Of a stretch of 64,000 bases of DNA, positions 38,751-51,269 are shown piece by piece (position 1 is the stretch's first letter; each line of letters starts with the position of its first letter). The stretch is taken from positions 3,038,001 through 3,102,000 of the forward strand of contig NC_060966.1 of NCBI RefSeq assembly GCF_910589235.1, given 5' to 3'. Under the pieces are notes generated by a model, which saw only the letters and a list, made by a program, of their open reading frames with translations, had not been told where the DNA came from and searched no databases. The position numbers were made by a program, and so were the translations under genes. This DNA comes from Vespa crabro. Lineage: Eukaryota > Arthropoda > Insecta > Hymenoptera > Vespidae.

Positions 38751-39022
38751 CCTTCTTCCCATCCCATATACCCTTTCCCCAATACCGTTGAAATTGTCCC
38801 TTCGAGGATAACGAAATGAAACATATAGCACAAATCGTTTGCGATTGATTTTGTGCTAAGATAATTTGTTGTTTATTTTTGTGCTATTCATTTGATTGGA
38901 AAATTATCCGAAAGTAAATGGTAAAATAAAAGTCAGTGCGATGGTATTCCATGCGAATTTAATCGAATGCACACGTGTGCCCGAACGCGGAAGGTATTCC
39001 CTGTCTTTGTCTCTTTCTTTTT

Positions 39023-39057
<35 letters not shown>

Positions 39058-39269
39058 CTCTTTCTCTTTCTCTTTCACTGTTAGGTGGACCTTAATTAAA
39101 CACAGTCGCAAGTGAATTCCATAATACGTTCTCATTTGCGTGTAACACGTCCATGATAACGCTTAAAGTTAATGCCACCGTTAAGATGGCGCGGCCTTCG
39201 GGGTGCGACTTCGTTGAATTTTTGTTCTTTTTATTTCTTTTTTCGCAAAATAATGCGACGGGGCACTAA

Positions 39270-39316
<47 letters not shown>

Positions 39317-40336
39317 TCACACACCCTTCTCCTCTTTTTCCCACTATTACTACTATTACTATTATTACTACTATTACTATTACTACTACTACCACTACTA
39401 CTACAATTACAACTTCTCTTTTTCTACCCGCACGCCCGCCATTGTGACCGCAAGGGCGCAATTAATTATTGCGTGCCCTCAAGGTACCGCATTGTTGCAT
39501 CCTCTTGTATTAGTGTATCTCTTTTCTCCCGCACATGTGTACGTGTTTTTGATATACATGTGAGAAACTCCTTTTGACTTTTAACGCACGACCAGTTTAC
39601 AGGTACGTGCCGAGATACTCTAGGGACCCTTCGAAATTTAATTATTCACAAATACATAAAAATACATTTTCATTCGTTTATAACATTAATATTACATTTA
39701 ATACCATTTCAAGTTGTTCGTTGTATTATACGCGAATAATATCATATCGATGAATTGATAACGATACAACGAATACGACGATATACAATATAAATTATAT
39801 TACAATAGAATTTTATCGAAAAATTATAATTTTGTTAGTGCATTATTACGAAATATCATTCGTACCTATCTACGTCAAAATGATATCACGTTAATTCGAT
39901 ACGATTTAATAAGAAATATCGAGTGAAAATTTTTATGGCAATAAAAGCATCCTATAAACTACGAGAAATAAATTATAGTTACGAAACATATTTCCTCTTG
40001 TAAATCGATGTTCTCGTTACCACTAATAACAATAATGAACGTGTATAGTATCCAGAATATCTGGTAACAAATTTTCTTTTTCTCTCTCTCTCTCTCTCTC
40101 TCCCTCACTCTCGTATCTACTGCAAAGAGTAGAAAAATTCTCCCTCTTTCTTTTTCTTTTTTATTCTCGGGGCAATGTATATCGGTTGAAAAGAAAGAGG
40201 CAGAAAACGAGGCAAATCGACAATTTCTTCTTGCGGTAACAGCGTCGCGTGTTGAACAAAAACAATCGGGTCTACCGGAGCGCGTAATTAACGTGAACGG
40301 AAATGAGTTGAGAGTGGTGAGAGAAAGAGAAAGACA

Positions 40337-40376
<40 letters not shown>

Positions 40377-40696
40377 GAGAGAAAGAGAGAGAGAAAGTGA
40401 GAGAGGAGGTCAGGAAGAGCGACGATTAAATGACTCTTCGACGAATCCGCTGCGGTGGAATTAATTAGTCCACTAGTCGATTGAACGAGTTGAAGACAAA
40501 CGATCGAATCGTTATCGCATGTTTCTAAAAGGTAGCTTGATTTAAAGATCGATGATCTAATCGATTAGTATGATCTTGTAGGTATATTATACCTTAATTT
40601 AAACGGTCGATATCGTCGTTCGTTTATCTCTACGTGATCGCGTTGACGAACGAAAAATAAATAATCGTTCTTTCTCTCTTTCTCTCTCTCTCCTCC

Positions 40697-40728
<32 letters not shown>

Positions 40729-41026
40729 ACTCTCTCTGTTTCTCCCTTTCTTGTTTTCTTTTTATCTTTCTTCGTGACGAAGTAACTTCAAAGAAAGTAT
40801 CATGCTAATGTTAAACTCGCCCGCGAAGAAGTTATTTGCACTTTCGTGGAAGTATGCAATTTCGCAATTTGATGACGTAATTCGACAAAATGTATCTATG
40901 TATATGTATATATGTATGCACGTACATACCTACATATGTATGCATGTATTTGTATATACGTAAGATATATGTATAGACGTACAAGCGAAAACGAGACCAT
41001 TTGCATACAAATAAAGAGCTGACACG

Positions 41027-41031
<5 letters not shown>

Positions 41032-41068
<37 letters not shown>
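41032..41068. repeat. (TA)n microsatellite
   Basis: About 18 TA units. Confidence 0.9.
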
Positions 41069-41071
<3 letters not shown>

Positions 41072-41857
41072 GTATTATATAGATAGATAGGTATACGTAC
41101 ATATGTATGTATGCGCGGATACGTGTTGAGAAGGGAGCCTGCGTGTGTCGGCGGCGGCCCGTTTAAACGCAAAAGCGATGCGGACGTAGCCCAAGGGCAT
41201 TCACTGGAAGCTTCTCCGAACGTCAAATTACGAAATACCTGTTCTTGGCAACGACGACTTCATTCCGTTCGTTTTGTATACCCCATCCTCCGTATTGTTC
41301 GAGTTTTGAAATTCTCGCTTTTACGTAATTTTTTTCTTTTTTTTTGTTCTCGGTTTTTCCTTTTTTTTTTTCTTTTCTTCTTTCATTTTTGTTTTAATTC
41401 ACATTTCATTTTCGCCCGAGTTTCTTTTTCCCGATTTTAAGATTTTTATACGATATTTTCTTTTCAAAATTTTGCTAAAAGTGTAAACGTAACGCTTGAT
41501 CATAAATACTATCATTCGAAATATTTTCGAACGTTATTTGAATAATTCGTTATATTTAAATAGACTGGCGTGAAAGATTTGAGATTATTGGGAAGAGCTA
41601 ACACTCTCGGGAAAAAAAAGAGAAAAAAAAATATTTTTTTCCTTCGTTCCTCCGTAAAAAATGTCGTACTGTATTTTTTTTCCAGTCTTATCCGAATTGT
41701 TTTCGAATCATCGAACACCGCGCGACCGCATGGCTATCGAATAAATAACTTTATCTTTTTCTTTAATCTTCTCCTAGACCGCATAAGTGGGAAACACACG
41801 AACCGCGTCAAATCGATCAGTGATGCGATATCGAAACGATAGGCCAAGACATAGAAC

Positions 41858-41863
41858 TTTATT
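41858..41863 (-). terminator. Candidate poly(A) signal of the membrane-protein gene
   Basis: AATAAA on the minus strand about 430 bases after the stop codon. Later signals further left are equally possible. Confidence 0.3.
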
Positions 41864-42289
41864 GTTCTTAATGCGATATAAAATACGATTAGAATCAAAA
41901 GTGAACATTGCGGAGGTAATCAATTATAACTAGAACCGATTTTTCACCCCACCCCCCTCACTCTCTTTCTTTTTTTTCTATCTTAAGCGATGCGCTTCGC
42001 AAAAGTCCATATCTCTTTTCTTTGATCGAAAAAAAAATATATCCAACTTCATATTACAAGTCGAAGAGACGTTGATGATCGTTCGGAATACAAAAATATA
42101 TCATGTCGTAAATAGAAAGGATTTTCACGCTTCGCGATCATTTGTGCGAAGATTAATTTCATTTAAAACAAAATCACTAGAAAGTAAAAGTAACTATATG
42201 CTATGATATTATAATACAATATAATCCATGAAAACACTTTGTAATTTTCGAAGAATCTTCTTTACCACCCCTTTTTCTTTCTTCTTTTT

Positions 42290-42698
42290 TTAAATATAAT
42301 CCGAGGGCACCGTACTCTCGTTTATCGCCGCTAATCTATACTGCGGCGTTTCCAAGTTTTGCGGATTAAGATGGAGATTCGTTTGAGTCGTTGTAGGCGC
42401 GGATGACGTTACAGTCGACGGCATCTGTTGATTTGTTGAATTCGAGCTTAAATCACTGTAATAGGCGCTACTCGGGGCGCTACTCAATGTTGGCCCATCC
42501 GGTTCGGCATCACTTCCGGTATATGCCGTATTTTGATACGACGGACGTTCGCCATTTCTATTGGCCATTCTTAAATCTTGATGATGGTGATGGTGATTGT
42601 TGTGATGGTGGTGATGGTGATGATGATGTTGTAACTGATTCGGTGGTACCGGTGTTGATGGTCCGTTTTCATACATCTCGTAATCGGGTTCTTGTAGC
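42290..42698 (-). CDS. Last coding exon of the membrane-protein gene
   Basis: Starts by completing the Arg codon of RHSKR and encodes LQEPDYEMYENGPSTPVPP, a His/Asn run of about 17 residues, and a Ser/Thr/Gln-rich end closing PSDYI before TAA at 42,292-42,290. The run is made of mixed CAT/CAC codons, so it is not a simple trinucleotide expansion. Confidence 0.88.
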
Positions 42699-43690
42699 CT
42701 AATAAACATTTTTATTTAAATTAAATTTGTTTTTGTTTTCAATATAGTCATTAGATTGATTTAATTAATTAATTTGTGCTGTAATAAGTTAAGAATTTAT
42801 TTATAATGCTTTATTATTTATATATGAATCAATTTATTAAATATATTTTCTGTCACATGTATAATTTTTTGTACACTATGAATCTTATTTTTAAAACAAA
42901 TAATATTTTTTTGACAGATAAAATGTTAAAAAACAATTGTTGGTATAAATATTATATGTTTTATGGTGATATTTGCAAATTTGATACTAATAATTTATAC
43001 GGTATTGTTATAAATTCAGTCAGTCACCTGGTGCTGTTTTATTTAATTACGCTCACACGTATTTATACTTTGCATTTGGCTGATTAGTTATTTGTGTCAT
43101 CGTAGAAAGAAAGAAAACAGAAATTCCAATCGAAAGTATAAAAAAAATATTTATTAGGAAAAAGCTAGGCAAAAAAATTGAATATATATCTCAACGATTG
43201 TTGCACAAGCGTAAATTTGGCATTAAAATTAATTACCAAAATATAAGCATTTTTAGTGAAAAAAGTTTGATCGAATCGTCGAGGATTTAAAAGAAAAGTG
43301 ATTGAAAAAATATTAAAATGGGGAGAATAAAAAAAAATTAACTTTTTGGTTATTTTTATATATTTTTTTTTAATATGAAATAAACTTATTTGTTTGTTAT
43401 ATTGTGGATTTTATAATTCCAATATTTACTCTGCTAATAAATAAATTTTCAGCTTCTGAAAAACAAAATAATAGATAATTCCAAACTTTATAACCTTTTT
43501 GATAATATTTGTATTGTGCTTGATAATGATATCGAAAAATAGGTTGACAGAAAATGAGTTAAATTCCTAGTTTTTTTTTTTTTTTTTTTTTTTTTTTCAT
43601 ATTAAAAAAACATTAGGTGGTTAGGATTTTTATCAAAATTCCTAATTTTTTCATTTTGTATATTTACTGACATTAATTAATTTACTAAAG

Positions 43691-43742
<52 letters not shown>

Positions 43743-44720
43743 TTTGATTGAGTTACTGTTATGTTGATTCATAACAAATGTGTCGTTTTATTATAATAAA
43801 TTCCTTACTTATAACAGTGATTACTAATGAGTTGTTCATTAGCCAAAGTGATCAATTCCACAAAATAAAAAGTAAAAATTAATATACATAATTTTTACAA
43901 AATTTTCTATATAATATATATATATTCAAACGTACATTGTAGAATGTATTATTACAAATGTAACGTTTATCTTACAACAAATAATGCACAATTAATTTAA
44001 TTTAATTTAATTTAATTTAATTTAATTTAATTTAATTTAATTTAATTTAATTTAATAAGACATTGACATTTGAATTAAATTATTTCCAATTGAATTTGAA
44101 CATAAAGTTTTATCGTTTATCAGCTTTGAGCATAATTATCAAGAAAAATTTTTTCTTTTTATTTTAAATATAAAAAGTTAATTATCAATCGATTGCCTTG
44201 GTAATAAAATTAAAAAAGCAAAAAAAAAAAAATGAAAACAAAAAAATTTGTGAAAACGAAAGCACAATCACTTTGGCCTATCAAAGATTCATTCAATAAG
44301 TAGTTTTGAATAAATTCAAATAAGGAAATACGATTACCTTTTGCTATGTCGCGTTCTAAGGGTCTCCCTTTGCAAAGTTTCATCTCCGCTTCCAGCTCCA
44401 TAATGGCGATGCAATCTCGTCGCGTCGAGTTCGTGATACTCGTCGTCTTGACCGGCGGAAGTTGTGCCGTACGTCGAACTTCCTCTCATTTGCAACTGAA
44501 GATCGCTCGCGTAGCTCGCCGCCTGAGAGTCAAGTTCGGCGTATAGTGCCTCGTCCGTTTGCATATGGGTATAATGATTCTCAACCGGTAAGTTCATTGC
44601 TCTCCTATGTTGAGGAAGAGACAAGGGCGTGGTGACGACACCCGTTGTACCACCACCTCGTCTTGAACCGAGCCATGACCAGACATTGTGTCCTGACAAC
44701 AAATTATTACATCTCGTTAG

Positions 44721-44751
<31 letters not shown>

Positions 44752-47700
44752 TCAACAGATACGAACATTCTATGTTAGAAGGGAAATGTTTTTTTTGTCA
44801 ATTTTTTTAACAAAATTTTTTATTCGATGATCTTATATTTTAAGAAAATTTCATAGGAATATTTCGAAAATTGACGATGTTATTGCCTAAAATAGATTCT
44901 AGCAAGTTCAATGTTATACGTACAGTGAGGGTAGAAAGAATTCGTATACTGATCAATTTCAATAAATAATATTTCGTAAAATTGCAGTTTAATAACTAAT
45001 TTTTTTATAAACAATCAATTGGTACATATTTTTGCACATCCTTAGAGTGGATATGGTTAAAAAGGAAAAAAAAGAAAAAAATTAATTTCTTAAAAATTCT
45101 TTGTGTAATTTACAAAATTAGCAACATAAAAAAAAAAATAAATCGATAGAAATATGAAAATAATAAGTATTCGTACAACTGCTGAATTTTTAAAAATTCA
45201 TAAAAAAAAATGTAACTTAAATCTGACGATAAAAAATTAGAGTAAGTGGTTAATTAAATACTTCATAGGATTTCCATTTGATTTTAATATTGTAGGAACT
45301 CTTCTAAGTAACGAATTAATTTAAATTAAATTAAATTCAATGTAACACTTGATGGGATTTTATTCCATTCCCCCATCATAGCACTTTTTTAGATATTTTT
45401 TAGAAGAAATTTTATATTTTCTAATTTTACGTTCCGAGTAATCCCATAATGTTCTATCAGATTGAGATCTGGAGACTGGGGAAGAGTTTTTTTATTATGT
45501 TGGTGATGTGTTATGTAATATTCGCATTCTCGTATTATACGCAGTATACTTTGGATCGTTGTCTTGCATAAAAATAAAATTATCCTTTGTGCTCATTTTT
45601 TTCTGCACTAAAAATGAGAGTGTATTTTAAATTGTCAATGTAAATCCTGTGATTCATTACTCCATTAATAAATTTTAATGTGCCGACATCAGCCTTTTTT
45701 AATTTCTTTTTTTTTTTGTTTTTGATAATATACAGGAGATACTATACTACTCTATTTGATTTGACATCGATAACTTCAAGAATATAATAAATCGTTTCAA
45801 TTATTTTATTGGAAAATATTCCACGAAATACATATTAACAATAATGATGAATTTTTATCAATAAAATAAATTACAGAAAAAATGCGTGAAAAAAAGAATC
45901 ATAAAAGATTATCTTTTTTGGATCATTTAAGCGTATATTTTCTCTTAAACACACATATGAGTCAATTTTTTCTTTTTTTTTTATTATTTTCTAATTAATT
46001 GCACAATCGCTATTATTATTTACGATCTTTCGTACTATTTTTTATAAATTTTCTATTCCTCACTTATAAAAATATATTGGCTTATAAAACTGATGAATTT
46101 GAACGTCATGGACATTTTTAGAACTATTTATTTTTGAAAATATCTTTTCATAGATATAAACAAACGATAATCGGATGTTGCGAGTATCGAATTAATATAG
46201 TCCGTACAGTAAAACTATTCACTTCAAGCTATTTTATTTTTTCTTAGATTGTTTTTCTTACAAGGAATGTGGTGCTATCACATTACCGTTTCTTCACTGA
46301 TTCCTTGTAATATAACCATTCTGTAATATTTCTTGACAATGAACGTCAACGATAATTATTTCAACCGGTTTTAATAATACAAAATAAATTATGCCAAAGC
46401 AGTCCTACCAAACGTACAATACAGACACGATTTAAATGTGAATACAGATTTTTTTTTGTTCCAAATTTAATATCTTGCAAATTAAAATTAACTTTTTGCA
46501 AACCAAGTTTCTTTTTTTTTTATAGAATTATTTTCTTAAGTTTTTTTAATTAAAATAAAATCAAATATTAATTTATTCTTAAGAAATACAAAATTTTATT
46601 GTATGTGATACAAAGATGTATCGAAGATAATTAATTAATAGTAATCATCAATTCATTACGTACGGAATTTATCTATTTATATAAATATATAAATAGATAA
46701 ATTTATAAAATTTATATAAATCTTTTATGTAATAAAATAAAATTAAAGATATTTTATTTTTTATTAAATTAATAATATTTAGACATGTTTCTGTTATATC
46801 GATATATGTCTGGAATTCTTATTATTTACGGGAAAGAATAATTTTCTTTAAATGTGTGATTTGAGATTAGAACAATAATATAAACTCATGTAAATTTTCA
46901 TTAGATTTTTAATTGTTAGCCGAATAAATTTAATAAGATGAGATTTGAAATTTTACTTTCGAGTGCGTATTTTTAAATATCTTTTCGTTACTTTTTATTT
47001 CAGAAATCAAAAGACGATAATTTGATGTATTTTGTAGAAAAATTTGATTTGCAAAACAATGAAATTTGATTTGCAAACAGATGAATTTGATTATGAATTG
47101 CAAAAGGGTAAATTTGATTTGCAAAAGAATGAATTTGATTTAAAAAAGGGTGAATTTGATTTGCAAATCAAATTTACTTTTTTAATCAAAAGATTAAATT
47201 TGAAATGCAACATCTCTATAGTTGATTGGTTCGTAAAAAAACATTGATTGGAGTGTTTCAAATTATCCATTTTTCATTACAGGTGACAATTTTGTTAGGA
47301 AATGGATGACTTTATTGACTAGTTAATAACAATGTATAAATTATTCGTCACTGATCTTTGTCTGTATTCAATTAATGCGGAACCCAAATAATTTGCCTAG
47401 ATACTTTTCTGATTTCATATAAGTATGTTTGCATTATCGAGCAAGGGATGTAAATACATTAACTATTTTTTGGATTATTAATTTTGAATGTAATCCTGAA
47501 CCAATAATTTTACAATATCAATATAGCAGACTAATTATTAGTCAAATAAGATAAAATAAGTCATGAGATAAGTCAAAATCATTCTTGACAAATTTTCCGA
47601 ACCAATTTAACGGAAATGGGCTCATATTAAAGCTTAAACCTTCATAGATATCACAAATTTTTATTATTGCGTTAAATCTCGATCGAAAATAAAATAACAT

Positions 47701-50494
47701 GCAATGATATATATGTTCTTCTGAAGATTGGTTGTCCGTTATTTTGTTTTGGGATAAAAGAAATTTTTTATTGTTTTGTTTAAAACAATAAATTTATAAT
47801 CTGTTTTACAATTGAAAAGAACAAAACGTGTTTTCACATGTTAGGAAAGTTGAACTTTAAAGTTAATTTATTTATTTACAAAGATCGAGGACTTATGAAT
47901 AACCTTAATATAATTTAAGGGTGTTGAAGTAAAGTTCAAAATATTGAAGTAAATAGAGTGATGACTTTGAAGATATCCCAAAATATTTTCTGCTAATAAT
48001 AAGTCGTTTCGTTTAAAAATCAATTTCAATTTTGAAATGTGCTAAAAATTTTTAATTTTGTTTAAAAATCAATTTTATTTTTTAATCGAATTGTCTTTTG
48101 TTTTAATATTATCGGCATCGATGAACAGACGCAATATTTTTTTTATTGTTGTCAGAAAACTCTACTCGTATATTAAATTCGATCACTAATCTCTCTGCAT
48201 CACAATTAAACATTAATATATTTATATTAAAATAGAAATCATTTTGAAAATAGTTCAATGTAATAAATATTTAATTTTTATTTAATAAAAAAATTATTAA
48301 AAGAAAAATTTATTAATTTTTGCTAAAAAAAATATATGTTTTTATCTTATTTTTAATAAAAAAATTACTAAAAGGAAAAATTTATTGATTTTTTGATATT
48401 TTGTGAAATTTTTAATATATATATATATGTATATAAATATTTAAATTAAATATAATAATATAATAAAATATAAGTATTTAAACGAAGTAATTATTCTCCT
48501 AATAAAAAAATAATTTAAGATATGTCACATATTATATTACATAATCGAAAATTAAGTAAGAATTTAAATAAAGCAAAAATAATTATTATCATAATAAATA
48601 AATAATTTTAGATATGTCATATATTATAATATATACATAAATTTTTATAATTATTCTTATTACAATTAATAATGTGATTGGTTAGTTACTTTATAAATTA
48701 TAACTGATAAATAATTAATATTTATTTAACTAAGATATTTAGAATATTTAATTATTTTATAATCTAATTTAATTAATATCAAATGTACTATAAAATATAT
48801 AAAAATAAGGAAAATTATTTTGAAAAAGATATTTATTAAATTTAAAAAAAAAAGAAATATTTATAGATAAGAATTTAATAATAACATAAATATGAAATAT
48901 AAATAGTTAATTAATGTATATATTTAAATTATGAAATATATTTATTAATAGATTGTGATCAAATTGTTTGAAATTTTGCATAAAATATCTTTACGTATTA
49001 TAAAAGTGTTGTGTAAAATTTTGATCAAGCCATTTCATTAATTTTTAACTTTAAAAATATTTGTAATAAAATGGACGCCATATTGAAAATAATTATTTCA
49101 AAAAATTGTGAGAAGTTAAAGAAGAAACATTTCCATATCTTACAAAAGTTTTTTTTTTTTTTTAACAAACGATGCCATTTAGAAAATTATCAAGCTATCA
49201 GTATAAAATTTCCGAAATAGTATACAAACTAAATGCGTGTAAAACCGTTTAAATTAGAAAATTCGTAGCTATAGTTAATAAAAGCTTAGACAATAAACTT
49301 AAACACATACATTTAAAAAAGTACGTCAAATACAATTGAAAAATTTCATTTCGATTAAAATTTCTAACGAGGCAATATTTTTTTTTGCACATTGGTGATT
49401 TTGCATGAAGAATTCTCAACAGTTTTGTCTAAAAATATATCCTTACGATGTTGTCGAGAAAGCAATAGTTTCATTAGAAAAATTGTTGCTTTTTATGCAA
49501 GAAGAAATCGAAGAAACATTGAAGCCATATTTAATCGGAACATGGATGCAATGGCAAGCGTTCAAGTTTACAACTGAAAGAGATCCAAGATCGATCTTAC
49601 TTGTGTATATGTGGAAATTTTCTATTATTTATTTATTTATTTATTCATTGTTTACTAGGTTTTATTTATATTTTATTTTCTTCTTTTTTTTTACATTCAT
49701 ATTTTTCTTACATGATTAATTGTAAAGCAACATTTTAGTTTATTTTTAAAGCAACATTTTAGTTTATTTTTAATCACACTTTTGGATTCCATAGGAGCAT
49801 CCTCGTTAATTTCATTAAAAGCCAGTCCACTTTTTAATCTTAATGTTAGAAAATAATTTTGTTAATGTAATATTCATCTAATTAAAAATATAATTATCTA
49901 TAATCAACACAACAAAGTCATAGTATATGCGCAATTGTAAGCAAATTTCCGTATATTTCCTTATCAATTTTCTATAAAAAATACTGAATGATCGTTTACA
50001 TAAAAGCGGTTTGTTAAACGTAAGAAATATTTAAAAGTATCCTAACTCGTAATTTTCCATCATATTTTCAAGGTTATTTAAAAATTCAAGAATTATATCC
50101 CACATGAGATTTCCTTTGTTAGAGAAGCAAACGATCAATTTGTTTTGGGATTGAAGTGATAGGGAAAGACTCACCGGGACTAGGAGCAATGTCCTGATAA
50201 GGGGGTAGCTTGTCAAGTTCTAGAGAAGCTCGATCCGGTATAACGGCTATCCCACCACCATTCCCACCCCCTCCACCATTTGAGCCAGCTTCCTGAGAGT
50301 TAGGATCTTCTACGCCAACACCGCAACAGTTCGCTGAAACAAGAATCTTAAAATTAACAGCCTGATCTCTTTCATCATTCTCTTCATTCTACAGGAAAAT
50401 CCGTTGGTGCGTACATAGATGCCTATTCGCCGAAGTCGTTCTCGAATTTCGTTCACCTTTCCAAGATTCGCCGCGTTAAGTTGGTAAGAGAGAG

Positions 50495-50534
<40 letters not shown>

Positions 50535-51228
50535 TTTTTAAGATTTCTTCTCTGGAGGATGGAAACGAATAAGCAGGACGAAGCACATCAAATGCCAGGT
50601 GAGCTGATACGTTATATGCGCTCATGCGCAAACCATCTATATATTATATATATATATATATGAGTGTGTGTATATGTGTGTGTGTGTGTGTGCTTGTATT
50701 TTATATGGATACCTACAAGCGATGTCTATAGTTCATATATACAAATATGTATGTACATGGATATATATAAAAAACGCTCCCGAATTCGTGCATTATGACG
50801 AATATAAGCAAGAGTATGAAATAAAAAAAGCAGCTGTTTTCTCTACTGTTTGTATTGTGCTCCTGTCATCGTGCCGTCATGGGGTCTTATATAGAATCCT
50901 ACCGTTGATCGGAGAGGGAAGAGGGGAAAGAAGTGGGGATGTTGTTCGAAGTACACGAAGAAAGAGGATGGAAATGAGAAGGTTGTGTAAGAGAGAGAGA
51001 AAGAGGGAGAGAGAAAGAGTTGGATTGTGGGAGAGAGAAAGAGAAGGCGAGTAGGGAAAAAGAAGAGACTCCGTCCTGGAATTCATAGATCAGAAGTGCC
51101 GCCTCATAGTAAAGTAGACGCAAGAATATGCCGTGGTAAAAGGGGGAAAAAAAAGGACGATTGAAATTATAGAATCTTCTGGGAGTACTTTGCTTCTTTT
51201 TGCTTTTATATCATTTTCTTTTTTTTCA

Positions 51229-51269
<41 letters not shown>

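Larger units (their letters stand above)
36613..41857. other. Region between P450 cluster and membrane-protein gene, no supported gene
   Basis: Dominated by homopurine and homopyrimidine tracts: (GA)n at 36,655-36,759, an A/G tract at 37,857-37,992, (GA)n at 38,161-38,200, (CT)n at about 39,030-39,075 and 39,270-39,312, ACT/ATT trinucleotides at 39,341-39,411, and further GA/CT tracts near 40,080, 40,340 and 40,680. Long frames here (such as 37,928-38,359) are low-complexity. A GC-rich island stands at about 38,370-38,750. Part of the region may be 3'UTR of the minus-strand gene starting at 42,290. Confidence 0.5.

Noticed and set aside
39172..39461. Frames with Ser-Leu and Thr-Ile runs on both strands
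   Set aside because: They come from (CT)n and ACT/ATT microsatellites.
42403..42702. 99-residue plus-strand frame
   Set aside because: It is the antisense shadow of the last exon of the minus-strand membrane-protein gene; its Asp/Gly run mirrors the His codons.
50668..51054. 128-residue plus-strand frame
   Set aside because: It is built from TG/TA and GA tracts within an intron and shows no domain.
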